DNA of 64,000 nucleotides, taken from the NCBI RefSeq assembly GCF_030705605.1, contig NZ_JAPCKK010000012.1:1-64000 (forward strand), given 5' to 3'. This DNA is from Paenibacillus zeirhizosphaerae (lineage in GTDB: Bacteria > Bacillota > Bacilli > Paenibacillales > Paenibacillaceae). The notes below the pieces were generated by a model that saw only the letters and a list, made by a program, of their open reading frames with translations, did not search any database and was not told where the DNA came from. Positions 18,551-28,078 of this stretch are shown in pieces (the stretch's first letter is position 1; each line of letters begins with the position of its first letter). Made by a program: the position numbers and the translations under genes.

Positions 18551-19457
18551 TACCTTCTTGCGGCATATGCGGGAAGGGTTCAAGAACGTATTCCGCAACG
18601 GCTGGATGTCTATGGCATCCATTACGTCCATTATTGTGTCGCTTCTTATTTTGGGCGTGTTCATTTTGCTTGTGTTGAACGTCAATTCCCTCGTGGACGA
18701 GGCGGACAATCAGGTCCGTGTTAATGTGTTTCTGGAGCTGAATGTAGAAGATTCCCTGCGAGAAACGCTGCAGTCGGAAATCGGCGGCATGCCTGAAGTA
18801 AGCAAAACGGAGTTCGTCCCTAAAGACCAGGGATTGGAAGAGCTCAGAGCCGACATGGGTGAAGGCGGCGAAGGATTGCTGGAGGGCTTTGACAAGGACA
18901 ATAACCCGCTGCCGGATAAGATTGTCATCGAGGTTTTTGAACCGACAACGGCTCCTTTTGTTGCCAAGAAGATCGAAGCGCTTAACGAGAAGCATCAGGA
19001 GAAGCCGATTCTTAAAGTCAAATACGGTGAAGGCACGGTGGAAACGCTGTTCAAGATCACACGTCTCATCCGCAATGTCGGATTTGTATTCGTGGCCGGA
19101 CTTGCTCTCATGTCGGTGTTCCTAATATCCAATACCATTCGTGTAACGATTTTGGCGCGGCGGCGCGAGATCAGTATTATGAAGCTTGTAGGGGCAACCA
19201 ACTTCTTTATTCGCTGGCCATTTTTTATAGAAGGAGCGCTGCTTGGGGCCATCGGTTCGCTGATCACGATAGCTGTTCTGTTTATAGGATACGGTCGTCT
19301 GGAAGCAAGTATGGGCCAGGATTTGACGCTGGCTATGTTCAGGCTGCTCCCGCTCAGCGGTCTGTGGTTTCAGCTTGGCAGTTTGCTGCTGGTTCTTGGT
19401 ATCCTTGTAGGGATTTTGGGCAGTATGCTGTCTATTCGTAAATTTTTGAAGGTATAA
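18540..19457 (+). CDS. ftsX: Cell-division membrane protein FtsX
   Basis: Membrane partner of FtsE, 305 residues. One transmembrane helix near the N-terminus (about 20-43), an extracellular domain of about 120 residues that should contact the hydrolase, then three C-terminal helices with the conserved cytoplasmic stretch ARRREISIMKLVGAT. The start codon lies inside the end of ftsE, so translation is coupled. The downstream M23 protein is the probable partner of its extracellular loop. Confidence 0.95.
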   Translation: MTFNTFLRHMREGFKNVFRNGWMSMASITSIIVSLLILGVFILLVLNVNSLVDEADNQVRVNVFLELNVEDSLRETLQSEIGGMPEVSKTEFVPKDQGLEELRADMGEGGEGLLEGFDKDNNPLPDKIVIEVFEPTTAPFVAKKIEALNEKHQEKPILKVKYGEGTVETLFKITRLIRNVGFVFVAGLALMSVFLISNTIRVTILARRREISIMKLVGATNFFIRWPFFIEGALLGAIGSLITIAVLFIGYGRLEASMGQDLTLAMFRLLPLSGLWFQLGSLLLVLGILVGILGSMLSIRKFLKV

Positions 19458-19560
19458 CCGTCTGCCGCTGGCGGAATGCACATGCTGCCGCAGGTACTCA
19501 TGTCGATTTTTTAACGGGTTCCACCCGGCATCATTATGAACAAAGGATGGGGAGTACAAG

Positions 19561-20820
19561 TTGAAGAAAACAGTCTCTGTTATGGCCGTAGTCCTCACGG
19601 CTGCGCTGGTCATCCAGCCTTACGGTGTACAAGCCAAGAGCATGTCGGACATTAACAGCCAGTTGAACCAACTGGACAACCAGTCCCAATCGGCCAAACA
19701 GCAGAAGGAAGATGCCGCCGCCCAGAAGCAGAAAGCCCAGCATTACAAGAATAAGACCATGCAGAATTTGAAGCTTGTCATGGAGCAGCTCAACGATGTG
19801 AGTGAGCAGCTTACCCGGGTCGCTGTGGATATAGAAAATACGGAAGATAATTTGCGCAAGACAAAAAAGGAGATCCAGGAGGCCACCGATCGGATCGCGG
19901 CCCGTGAGAAAACGCTGGAAAGCCGCGTGCGTCTGATGTATACGGATGGTACGGTGTCCTATCTGGATGTGCTTTTGTCATCAACGAGCTTTAACGACTT
20001 TATTACCCGTGTCGATTCGATCAAGACGATTGTGGACCAGGACCAGTTTCTGCTGGACGAGCATAAGAAGGACAAGGCGCTTGTTGTCAGCAAGAAGAAG
20101 GAGCTTGACGCCCAGTATGCGTATGCCAAGAGCCTGTATGCGGTGAAGCAGAATGTGAGGAAGCAGCTAGACGCCAAGGAAGAGGAAAAGCAGCGCCTGA
20201 TTGCGAGCTATAACGAGCAGATTATTGAAGCGGATGAAATTTCGGAGGAATCGGATCAAATGCTTGTCCAGTTGGCGGGCAAGCGCTCTGAGTTGATTCA
20301 GCAGAAGAATAAACTGCAGGCTGAACAAGCCGCTCGTGCTGCCAGAGCCAGGGCCGCCGCAGCCGCTGCAGCCGCCAAGCGTTCGTCGGGCAGCTTCGCG
20401 GCTGCTAGCTCCTATACGGGAGGAAGCGGAGCATTGGCTTTGCCGGTTAGCAGCTATCGTCTTTCGTCAGGCTTTGGTCCCCGCACCCATCCCATCAGCG
20501 GTGTGGTCGGTAAAATGCATACTGGCATAGATATGGCAGCTCCTCAAGGGACGGATATCCATGCGGCTGAGAGCGGAGTGGTGATCGTTGCGGAATGGTG
20601 GAGCGGATACGGCAATACGGTCGTTATCGACCACGGCAACGGCTTATGGACGCTGTACGGCCATATCCGCAGTGGAGGTATTAAAGTTCGGACAGGCCAG
20701 ACGGTGACACGAGGCCAGAAGATCGCAGAGGTTGGCTCAACGGGCAACTCCACCGGTCCGCATTTGCATTTCGAGGTCCGCGAGAACAATAGTCCTGTTA
20801 ATCCTATGAATTATTTGTAA
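19561..20820 (+). CDS. Secreted coiled-coil M23 peptidase, EnvC-like partner of FtsEX
   Basis: Exported protein of 419 residues: signal peptide (about 1-25, ending VQA), a long coiled coil (about 30-250) very rich in Gln, Lys and Glu, an Ala-rich hinge, and a C-terminal LytM/M23 domain. The zinc ligands of an active M23 enzyme are visible (HTGIDMA and HLHFEV), so it may cut wall cross-links itself, unlike E. coli EnvC. In B. subtilis the FtsEX partner is CwlO (coiled coil plus NlpC/P60). Here the same job seems to be done with an M23 domain directly behind ftsX. The start is TTG 19561 after AAGGATGGGGAG. Confidence 0.88.
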   Translation: MKKTVSVMAVVLTAALVIQPYGVQAKSMSDINSQLNQLDNQSQSAKQQKEDAAAQKQKAQHYKNKTMQNLKLVMEQLNDVSEQLTRVAVDIENTEDNLRKTKKEIQEATDRIAAREKTLESRVRLMYTDGTVSYLDVLLSSTSFNDFITRVDSIKTIVDQDQFLLDEHKKDKALVVSKKKELDAQYAYAKSLYAVKQNVRKQLDAKEEEKQRLIASYNEQIIEADEISEESDQMLVQLAGKRSELIQQKNKLQAEQAARAARARAAAAAAAAKRSSGSFAAASSYTGGSGALALPVSSYRLSSGFGPRTHPISGVVGKMHTGIDMAAPQGTDIHAAESGVVIVAEWWSGYGNTVVIDHGNGLWTLYGHIRSGGIKVRTGQTVTRGQKIAEVGSTGNSTGPHLHFEVRENNSPVNPMNYL

Positions 20821-20830
20821 GGTTAAGTGA

Positions 20831-20882
20831 CCCTATGTATAACCGATATTCGTTAAATCGGTTATACATAGGGTTTGTTTTT
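20831..20882 (+). terminator. Strong intrinsic terminator after the M23 gene
   Basis: Perfect 17-bp stem (20831-20847 with 20857-20873), nine-base loop, then TTTGTTTTT. It isolates ftsEX-M23 from the S41 protease gene. It also shows that in-frame ATGs at 20835 and nearby are not the start of that gene. Confidence 0.95.
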
Positions 20883-21041
20883 AACGATTTGAAATATCAG
20901 GCCAATCAGTGGATAATGGGGAAAGCGGACTGTTTGTTCCGCCTTCGGTACAAACAGAGTTTTAGGGTTATTTCGCAGGCGATAAGACATAATATAAGAA
21001 TGGTTTTCATGGAAAAACATACAAAGGCGGGTGAACGGTTC

Positions 21042-22511
21042 GTGTTGAAAAAAGGCACGGCAGTAATGCTAATGGTGATCGGACTGCTTGGGGGCAGCCT
21101 GTTGACCTTTGCTTATACAGGATATTCCGGGGGATCGGGCAGCGTAGCAAGTGAGGGTCTTTTGGCAAGTTTGACAGGTAGCGCAGCCCAGAAGGATGAT
21201 TTGAAGAAAATTGAAACCGCAATGGAATTGATCGAAGGGCAGTATTATAAGGACATCGACCGGAGCAAGCTGGTGGATGGTGCCATTAATGGTATGATGG
21301 AAGCGCTCGATGATCCCTATTCCTCTTATATGGGCAAAGAAACAGCCGCCCAATTCGAGGAGTCTATTGAAGGGTCTTTTACAGGAATTGGGGCTGAGGT
21401 TGCCTCGGAGAATGGAAAGGTCGTGATCGTGACCCCGATCAAAGGAGCACCTGCGGAGAAGGCGGGTCTACGCGCGCAGGATATTATTTTATCCGTGAAC
21501 GGAGAATCACTGGAAGGGCTTGAACTGAATGATGCCGTCTCCAAAATCCGCGGACCGAAAGGCAGTGAGGCGAAGATTAAGGTCCAGCGTGCCGGCTCAA
21601 CAGATCCGTTGGAGTACTCGATTATCCGTGATGATATTGATATGGAAACCGTGACTGCCCATATGGAGAACGATGGAGTGGGTGTTATCACGATTACCCA
21701 ATTTTCTCTGAATACGGCCGACCGATTCAAGGAAGAGCTGGCGAAGCTGGAAAAGCAGAACCTGAAGGGCCTCGTCATTGATGTGCGCAACAACCCGGGT
21801 GGTGTGCTTTCTGTTGTCATCGACATTGCGCAGCAATTTGTGGAAAAGGGTAAAACGATTGTGCAGGTGGAGGACAAGAATCAGAAGCGGGAGAAGGAAG
21901 TTTCCAAGGGCTCCAACAAACCTTATCCTGTGACGGTTCTGATGAATAAAGGCAGCGCAAGCGCCTCTGAAATTTTGGCGGGTGCTCTGCAGCAGTCGGC
22001 GGGGGCTACCCTGATCGGTGAAAATTCGTTCGGCAAGGGCACTGTTCAGACGAGCTATGATAAGCAAATGGGCGACGGAAGTCTGCTCAAAATCACGATA
22101 GCCAAGTGGCTGACGCCTAACGGAACCTGGATTCACGAGAAAGGCATTAAGCCGGATATTGCGATACCGCAGCCTGAGTATTTTACCGTAGCGCCCCTCA
22201 GTAAAGAGAAGTCACTTAAATACAATGCGAATAATACGGATGTGAAAAATGCACAGATCATGCTGAAGGGTCTCGGTTATGATACAGGCCGTGAAGATGG
22301 TTATTTCGATAAAACAACAGAAGAAGCCGTCAAGAGCTTCCAGAAAAAGGCGGGGCTGACCGTTAACGGAGTCATTGATACGGAAACGGCCAGCAAGCTT
22401 GAGGCTGCTCTTATCGAAAATATCCGTGATCCACAGAACGATACACAGCTTAAGCGTGGAATTGAACAGATCCGGAAGGAAATGGCCGCAAGCGTGTCGA
22501 ATTCAAAGTAA
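21042..22511 (+). CDS. ctpB: Carboxy-terminal processing protease (S41, CtpB-like)
   Basis: Exported serine protease of about 489 residues. An N-terminal membrane anchor (about 8-28) leads to a cap region, a PDZ domain (about 105-185), the S41 core with the nucleophile serine in NKGSASASEILAG and the lysine in FGKGTVQT, and a C-terminal peptidoglycan-binding-1 domain (about 390-450). In B. subtilis the gene of this position (ctpB/yvjB) follows ftsEX and acts in sporulation signalling. Start is GTG 21042 or TTG 21045, after GGGTGA; ATG 21009 is possible but lacks a ribosome site. Confidence 0.9.
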   Translation: MLKKGTAVMLMVIGLLGGSLLTFAYTGYSGGSGSVASEGLLASLTGSAAQKDDLKKIETAMELIEGQYYKDIDRSKLVDGAINGMMEALDDPYSSYMGKETAAQFEESIEGSFTGIGAEVASENGKVVIVTPIKGAPAEKAGLRAQDIILSVNGESLEGLELNDAVSKIRGPKGSEAKIKVQRAGSTDPLEYSIIRDDIDMETVTAHMENDGVGVITITQFSLNTADRFKEELAKLEKQNLKGLVIDVRNNPGGVLSVVIDIAQQFVEKGKTIVQVEDKNQKREKEVSKGSNKPYPVTVLMNKGSASASEILAGALQQSAGATLIGENSFGKGTVQTSYDKQMGDGSLLKITIAKWLTPNGTWIHEKGIKPDIAIPQPEYFTVAPLSKEKSLKYNANNTDVKNAQIMLKGLGYDTGREDGYFDKTTEEAVKSFQKKAGLTVNGVIDTETASKLEAALIENIRDPQNDTQLKRGIEQIRKEMAASVSNSK

Positions 22512-22516
22512 GGCTG

Positions 22517-22546
22517 AAGGGGGCTGGCAACAGCCTCCTTTCTTTG
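22517..22546 (+). terminator. Intrinsic terminator after the S41 protease
   Basis: Ten-pair stem with one G-U pair (22517-22526 with 22531-22540), GCAA tetraloop, then TCTTTG. It lies six bases after the stop codon. Confidence 0.8.
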
Positions 22547-22638
22547 TAGGGTGAGATGGATATGTCGTTTACAGACATCATGATAGACAACTGTTGCCTG
22601 TCTGAGGACAGGGCACCAGCGGGAGGAGTGAATGGCTT

Positions 22639-23946
22639 TTGGATTGGGCTGCACAATGGGGATGGAATGTACTGAATGCATGCTTGCAGTTGCTGACGCA
22701 GCCGTTTTATTATATTTCGATCATCGTGGTTGCACTGGGCTACCGGCGGCAGATGTTGCTGGAACGGAAGCTGTTTCATACGAGGCTGCACGGCTGGTGG
22801 CCTCAGACATGGCGCACGGTCTTGACCGGTCTGGTTGCAGGTCTGTTAATCTCGGCAGTGGGATTGTTCGTGGGTGCTCATCTTACAGCAGGAACTGTGA
22901 TCAGCCTATGGGCATGCACAGGTCTGCTGATGCTGCTGCGTGTACGTTATCTGTGCTTTGCTTATGCTGCAGGTTTGCTGGGCGTCGTCCAGTTTGTCCT
23001 CAGCTTGGCGGACAGTTGGCAGCCTGAGGGGTGGGTCGGGGACGCAGTGGCTGTAGTTCGTGGTTTGGACATGCCTGCCCTGCTGCTTTTGGTGGCTGTT
23101 CTGCATATGGCGGAAGCGCTGCTGCTTCTGTGGAAGCGCGGCATGGCTGCAACACCGATGTACTTTGAGGGCAAAAGAGGCAGAATGGTTGGCGGCTATC
23201 GGATGGAGGATTATTGGCCGGTGCCGCTGCTTCTGCTCATTCCGGTGCAAAATGGGTTTTCGCTGCCTTGGCCTACACTGTTCGGTGATCAAGCGGGGTA
23301 CATGCTTGCTGCGCTGCCGGTGATCATCGGCTTCAGTGGTTTGACGACCGGGCGTTTGCCCGGTCACAAGGCTGCTCAATCAGCAAGGCGATTGTTTCTG
23401 TACAGCTTGGTGCTGCTGGTACTCAGTCTGCTGGCGGCGTGGTGGAATCCTCTGATCATTGCTGCGGCGCTCTTTTCTTTCCTAGCCCATGAGGTGCTTG
23501 TCTGGTTTGACAGCTATGAGGAAAATCAGATCAGCCCTCTGTATGTACATCCGGAAGAAGGTCTGCGCGTGCTTGCTGTGCTTCCGGGCAGTCCGGCGGA
23601 CGAGCTTGGCATAACTGCCGGAGAAGCTGTTTATAAGGTCAACGGCATGTTGATCCGGTCCAGGGAGGAGCTGCATCAGGCTCTCCGCGTGAACGCGGCG
23701 TTCTGCAAGCTGGAAATCCGCAACCACCAGGGCGAGAGCAAATTTATGCAGCGGGGGCTGTATGAGGGGGAGCATCATCAATTGGGAATGGTGCTCGCTC
23801 CAGACACGGATGTCGACTGGTCGGTGCCGACTCGGCAAGCTTCAATCTATCAAGTGATCACAATGCGCACCGGTGCCCGCCGCAGGAAGGCAGCAGAGCC
23901 GGTGCCAAGATTGCAGGGGAGAGTGCAGAAGCCGTTGGATATGTGA
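22639..23946 (+). CDS. MinJ-like polytopic membrane protein with PDZ domain
   Basis: Protein of 435 residues with about seven to eight membrane segments in the first 290 residues and a C-terminal PDZ domain (about 300-370; VLAVLPGSPADELGITAGEAVYKVNG). This is the architecture of B. subtilis MinJ (YvjD), which links DivIVA to MinCD and the division machinery, and the order ftsEX-ctpB-minJ is also that of Bacillus. The start is TTG 22639 with GGGAGGAG ten bases upstream. The final 40 residues are basic and likely cytoplasmic. Sequence identity to MinJ could not be measured, so the name is held back. Confidence 0.78.
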   Translation: MDWAAQWGWNVLNACLQLLTQPFYYISIIVVALGYRRQMLLERKLFHTRLHGWWPQTWRTVLTGLVAGLLISAVGLFVGAHLTAGTVISLWACTGLLMLLRVRYLCFAYAAGLLGVVQFVLSLADSWQPEGWVGDAVAVVRGLDMPALLLLVAVLHMAEALLLLWKRGMAATPMYFEGKRGRMVGGYRMEDYWPVPLLLLIPVQNGFSLPWPTLFGDQAGYMLAALPVIIGFSGLTTGRLPGHKAAQSARRLFLYSLVLLVLSLLAAWWNPLIIAAALFSFLAHEVLVWFDSYEENQISPLYVHPEEGLRVLAVLPGSPADELGITAGEAVYKVNGMLIRSREELHQALRVNAAFCKLEIRNHQGESKFMQRGLYEGEHHQLGMVLAPDTDVDWSVPTRQASIYQVITMRTGARRRKAAEPVPRLQGRVQKPLDM

Positions 23947-23957
23947 GTACTTAACTT

Positions 23958-24012
23958 CAAAAGAAACCTCCGCATTCATCGGTCACCCGATAGGATACGG
24001 AGGTTTCTTTTG
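23958..24012. terminator. Bidirectional terminator between minJ-like and motB genes
   Basis: A perfect 15-bp inverted repeat (23958-23972 with 23998-24012) flanks a second small hairpin. T runs occur on the plus strand and, through the A run, on the minus strand. It serves both convergent transcripts. Confidence 0.88.
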
Positions 24013-24013
24013 T

Positions 24014-24820
24014 TTACTGCTGCAGTTGCCTCAGCACGGTGATTTCTACACGGCGGTTCTTTTGACGTCCGGCTTCGGTGGAATTATCTCCGGCAGGGCG
24101 TGTATCCGCATATCCCGCATATTGGAAATGGGTTGGGTCCAGATGCTCACGGTCGATGAAAAAGCGCAGTACCGATAGTGCGCGCGCGCCGGATAGATCC
24201 CAGTTATCACGATAGACGGAGCCGTTCCCGACGGGCACGTTGTCTGTATGACCCTCAATACTTATGGGTGTGTTCAGATCGCGGAAAAGGCTTGCGAGCT
24301 TAGCGAGCGTCGGAGCGGAGCCGGATTTAAGCGCTGCCCGTCCCGGATCAAACAGGAAGCGGTCGCTCAGTGTAATGGAAATCCCGCGCGGTTCATCCGC
24401 AACGAAAATCTGGTTCTGCAGATTGTTGTCCGAGACATATCTCTGAATGACTCCCATCAGCTCCTGCAGCTCCTGTTCCTGCTGCCTGAAAGCCAGTTCG
24501 CGCTGGCTGAGCACGTCCGCGCCCTCGCTCCCTGTATTTGTTCTCTCATCTTCTGGGTTGGAGGGGGGATTTCTCGTTGTATTCACGTCTGCGGTACCAG
24601 TTAGGCCCGAGCCCATCTCCAGTATGGAGTCCCCGGAACGAAAGCTATTCTGGAGCGCTTGCGTGACATCATCATATTTGGTAGTATCCAGCCTGCTCAT
24701 GGCAAACATCATGACGAAAAAGATAAGCAGCAGGGTGATCAAATCAGCGTATGTGATCAGCCAACGGTCTCTGTTTCCAGGCTCCTGTCCGCGGCGCCGG
24801 CGGCTAACGCGTGCTCTCAT
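24014..24820 (-). CDS. motB: Flagellar stator protein MotB/MotS
   Basis: Stator subunit of 268 residues. A short basic N-terminus leads into a single membrane helix with the ion-binding Asp26 (TYADLITLLLIFF), a plug/linker, a coiled stretch rich in Gln and Glu, and an OmpA-like peptidoglycan-binding domain (GHTDNVPVG, then NWDLSGARALSV and AGRQKNRRVEI). The position 11 residues after Asp26, Val in proton-type MotB and Leu in sodium-type MotS of Bacillus, is Met37 here, so the ion is uncertain. The gene overlaps motA by 17 bases. Confidence 0.93.
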   Translation of the reverse strand: MRARVSRRRRGQEPGNRDRWLITYADLITLLLIFFVMMFAMSRLDTTKYDDVTQALQNSFRSGDSILEMGSGLTGTADVNTTRNPPSNPEDERTNTGSEGADVLSQRELAFRQQEQELQELMGVIQRYVSDNNLQNQIFVADEPRGISITLSDRFLFDPGRAALKSGSAPTLAKLASLFRDLNTPISIEGHTDNVPVGNGSVYRDNWDLSGARALSVLRFFIDREHLDPTHFQYAGYADTRPAGDNSTEAGRQKNRRVEITVLRQLQQ

Positions 24821-25604
24821 TCAGGGCCTCCTTGGTGTCGGCAGGCGGGCGCATCCGGCTGTCAGGACGGTGATGAAACTCCAGCTTTCTGCGCACAAGC
24901 TGTGGATTCTCCCCATTTTGCACGGCGATGATCCCTTGCATCAGCATCTCCAGCGTGCCAAGCTCATCCTCGCCGCGAGCTCTGATCTTGGATGCGATGG
25001 GCAGAAAGATCAGGTTGGCGCTGGCTACACCGTATAGAGTAGCCGTAAAAGCCAGTGCAATGGAGGGTCCAAGTTCGGCCGGCTCTGTCAGATTGCCAAG
25101 CACATGAATCAGCCCCATCACCGTGCCGAGGATACCCATGGTTGGCGCATATCCGCCGGCTGAATCGAATATTTTGGCATACCCTTCATACCTCTGCTCC
25201 ACAGCGTCGAGCTCCACTTCCAGAATCTCCTTGACCTGTTCCTGATCGGTACCGTCCACGACAAGCTGAAGGCCCTCGCGAAGGAACTCGTTGGGGTGCT
25301 CCATTGACAAACGCTCAAGCGCAAGCACACCCGCACGCCGGGCGGTCGCTGACATGGCTACAATATCTTCCAGCAGTTGCCCTTTGTCCAGAGATTCTTT
25401 TCCAAAAGCAATACGCAGCGCCGCAGGCAGGGTGCGCAGCTTGGAGGCAGGGTAGCTTACCACGACGGCTGCGGCAGTTCCGCCAAATACGATCAGGGCG
25501 GCTGTCCATTGCAGCAAACCGGAGAATTGTCCTCCCTCCAGCATGAAGCCCCCGATCAGAGCGGCCAGACCTGCAGCGATTCCAAGAAGTATGGTGATAT
25601 CCAA
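24804..25604 (-). CDS. motA: Flagellar stator protein MotA/MotP
   Basis: Membrane partner of MotB, 266 residues, four membrane segments. The C-terminal pair contains the conserved proline-glycine stretch GGYAPTMGILGTVMGLIHVLGNL and the loop with charged residues (KIRARGEDELG) that contacts the rotor. I place the start at TTG 25604, giving MDITILLGIAAG, which matches the family N-terminus and has GGGAG ten bases upstream; an in-frame ATG farther upstream (25640) adds hydrophilic residues not usual in the family. It forms a two-gene operon with motB. Confidence 0.93.
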   Translation of the reverse strand: MDITILLGIAAGLAALIGGFMLEGGQFSGLLQWTAALIVFGGTAAAVVVSYPASKLRTLPAALRIAFGKESLDKGQLLEDIVAMSATARRAGVLALERLSMEHPNEFLREGLQLVVDGTDQEQVKEILEVELDAVEQRYEGYAKIFDSAGGYAPTMGILGTVMGLIHVLGNLTEPAELGPSIALAFTATLYGVASANLIFLPIASKIRARGEDELGTLEMLMQGIIAVQNGENPQLVRRKLEFHHRPDSRMRPPADTKEALNESTR

Positions 25605-25889
25605 CTGTGCTTCACTCCCATTCAGACTTAACGTTTGCATCCCAAATACGAAAGATGTATAATATGACGGGAACAAACATTCTTATTCAACATATATTTT
25701 CCGTATCATTTCTCGGGAAATATCGACATAAACGCAGGCAACCTCGAATTTTAAGGTGTTCATATGTTATTAACAACAAGCTATAGTTTTTAAACGGCAA
25801 AAATCGTGTATTAATGAATACTATAGAAGTTTTAATCGAAATTTGTTTTCCAGTGTATCCATTTTAGACGATAAGGGTGATGCAGGGCA

Positions 25890-27881
25890 ATGAGCGATAT
25901 TGTCGTCAGTAACAAGACTTTTGAAATCCAGTCGGAGTTTTCCCCACAAGGCGACCAGCCCAAGGCGATCTTTGAATTGGTCGAAGGGATTCAGCATGGG
26001 AAGAAGCATCAGACTCTTCTCGGTGCTACAGGAACGGGGAAAACATTTACCATCGCGCAGACCATTGCCAAGCTGCAAAGGCCGACACTGGTGATTGCGC
26101 ACAACAAGACACTTGCTGCCCAGTTGGCAAGCGAGTTTAAGGATTTTTTTCCGAACAATTCTGTTGATTATTTCGTGAGCTACTATGACTATTACCAGCC
26201 TGAAGCATACATCCCGTCTTCTGATACCTATATCGAGAAGGATTCGAGTATTAACGAAGAAATCGACAAGCTGCGGCATTCAGCCACCAGCTCGCTGTTT
26301 GAACGGCGTGATGTCATTATTGTGGCGAGTGTATCCTGTATTTACGGTCTCGGTTCACCAGAGGAATATAGCAGCTTGCTGCTATCTCTGCGTGTAGGGA
26401 TGGAGAAGCCCCGCAATCAAATTTTGTCGCGGCTGGTAGATATCCAGTATCAGCGGAACGACATAAATTTTGTGCGGGGCACTTTCCGTGTACGTGGAGA
26501 CGTCGTCGAGATTTTCCCGGCATCCGAAGGAGAGCATGCGATCCGGGTCGAGCTGTTCGGAGACGAGATTGAACGTATTACGGAGATTGATGTGCTCACA
26601 GGGGAACTGTTGGGCGAGCGCGATCATGTGGCCATTTTCCCAGCCTCCCACTTTGTTACGCGTGAAGATAAAATGCGGGTCGCGCTGGTGAATATTGAGC
26701 GGGAGCTGGAGGAGCGGCTCACTGGCTTGAGAGCGGAAGGCAAGCTGCTTGAGGCGCAACGCTTGGAGCAACGTACGCGTTATGACATTGAAATGATGAA
26801 AGAGGTCGGCTTCTGTTCAGGCATCGAGAACTATTCGGGTCCTCTGACGTTCCGTGAGCCAGGCGATACTCCTTACACGCTGATGGATTATTTTCCGGAT
26901 GACATGCTGATTGTTATCGACGAATCCCATGTGACGCTGCCTCAGATCCGAGCTATGTATAATGGAGACAGAGCGCGGAAGACGGTACTCGTGGAGCATG
27001 GCTTCCGTCTGCCGTCCGCGCTGGATAACCGTCCTTTGAAGTTTGAGGAATTTGAAGACAAGGTGAAGCAGATAATCTATGTATCCGCAACGCCGGGTCC
27101 ATACGAGATGGAAAAATGCGATACGATGGTTGAACAGATTATCCGGCCTACCGGTCTGCTGGATCCGGTGATCGAAGTCCGTCCGACCAAGGGGCAGATT
27201 GACGATCTGATCAGCGAAATCCGAATACGAACCGAGAAGGATGAAAGGGTGCTCGTAACCACCCTAACCAAGAAGATGGCGGAGGATCTGACCGATTATC
27301 TGAAGGAGGTTGGCATCAAGGTCCGCTACATGCATTCCGAGATCAAGACGCTTGAGCGGATGTCTATTTTACGTGACCTGAGACTGGGCTCCTTTGATGT
27401 ACTGATCGGAATCAACCTGCTGCGGGAGGGTCTGGATCTGCCGGAGGTTTCATTGGTGGCTATTCTGGATGCTGACAAGGAAGGATTCTTGAGATCTGAG
27501 CGTTCTCTGATCCAGACCATCGGTCGGGCGGCCCGCAACAGCGAAGGGCGTGTCATTATGTACGGGGACAAGGTGACCGAATCCATGGACAGAGCCATCA
27601 AGGAAACGGCCAGACGTCGGGAAACTCAGATCAAATATAATGAAGAGCACGGTATTACGCCGCAGACGATCCGTAAGAAGGTAAGGGATGTTATAGAAGC
27701 GACGAAGGTTGCCGAGGCCCGCAATGATTATCTTCCGGGGACTGGAGGCAAGATGTCGAAGAAGGAGCGTCAGTCGCTTATCCAGCGTCTAGAGGCGGAG
27801 ATGAAGGAAGCCGCCAAGAATTTGCAGTTCGAACGGGCGGCGGAGCTGCGTGACGCCTTGCTGGAGCTGCAGGCGGAATAG
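25890..27881 (+). CDS. uvrB: UvrABC excinuclease subunit B
   Basis: Damage-verification subunit of nucleotide excision repair, 663 residues. Walker A GATGTGKT near residue 45, the beta-hairpin region ([21 protein letters not shown]) that clamps damaged DNA, DE-x-H-type motif [14 protein letters not shown], helicase motifs V and VI ([23 protein letters not shown]), and a C-terminal UVR domain that binds UvrC. Forms an operon-like pair with uvrA. The 285-base gap upstream contains GAACAAACATTC (25671-25682), a poor match to the SOS box. Confidence 0.97.
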   Translation: MSDIVVSNKTFEIQSEFSPQGDQPKAIFELVEGIQHGKKHQTLLGATGTGKTFTIAQTIAKLQRPTLVIAHNKTLAAQLASEFKDFFPNNSVDYFVSYYDYYQPEAYIPSSDTYIEKDSSINEEIDKLRHSATSSLFERRDVIIVASVSCIYGLGSPEEYSSLLLSLRVGMEKPRNQILSRLVDIQYQRNDINFVRGTFRVRGDVVEIFPASEGEHAIRVELFGDEIERITEIDVLTGELLGERDHVAIFPASHFVTREDKMRVALVNIERELEERLTGLRAEGKLLEAQRLEQRTRYDIEMMKEVGFCSGIENYSGPLTFREPGDTPYTLMDYFPDDMLIVIDESHVTLPQIRAMYNGDRARKTVLVEHGFRLPSALDNRPLKFEEFEDKVKQIIYVSATPGPYEMEKCDTMVEQIIRPTGLLDPVIEVRPTKGQIDDLISEIRIRTEKDERVLVTTLTKKMAEDLTDYLKEVGIKVRYMHSEIKTLERMSILRDLRLGSFDVLIGINLLREGLDLPEVSLVAILDADKEGFLRSERSLIQTIGRAARNSEGRVIMYGDKVTESMDRAIKETARRRETQIKYNEEHGITPQTIRKKVRDVIEATKVAEARNDYLPGTGGKMSKKERQSLIQRLEAEMKEAAKNLQFERAAELRDALLELQAE

Positions 27882-27953
27882 GGATAGGATGTCAGCAAGG
27901 TGCGATACAGAGAATGCGGAACATGCAGGACATGTGTTCTTTTTTGGCGGAAT

Positions 27954-28036
27954 GTGATTCATCTCCCATCCTCTATAGGTGGAGATGAATCACACCTTAT
28001 AGATAAAGCAGTGGCCACTCCGGACTGTCGGTCCGG
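27954..28036 (+). repeat. Two inverted repeats between uvrB and uvrA
   Basis: A perfect 13-bp inverted repeat (27954-27966 with 27981-27993) has a 14-base loop but no T tract. A second, GC-rich hairpin (CCGGAC..GTCCGG) follows within about 30 bases. They may stabilise or partly terminate the uvrB transcript, or tune uvrA. Confidence 0.6.
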
Positions 28037-28078
28037 CTCAACGGCCGGAATGTATTGTATAAAAGGGAGATGAAACTT

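Noticed and set aside
20835-21041. N-terminal extension of the S41 protease
   Set aside because: Its first part is the 17-bp terminator stem of the preceding gene, and the family N-terminus with the membrane anchor begins near 21042.
25671-25682. GAACAAACATTC as a LexA/SOS box for uvrB
   Set aside because: Only part of the SOS consensus is matched (ATTC where GTTC is required), and the site is over 200 bases from the uvrB start, nearer to motA.
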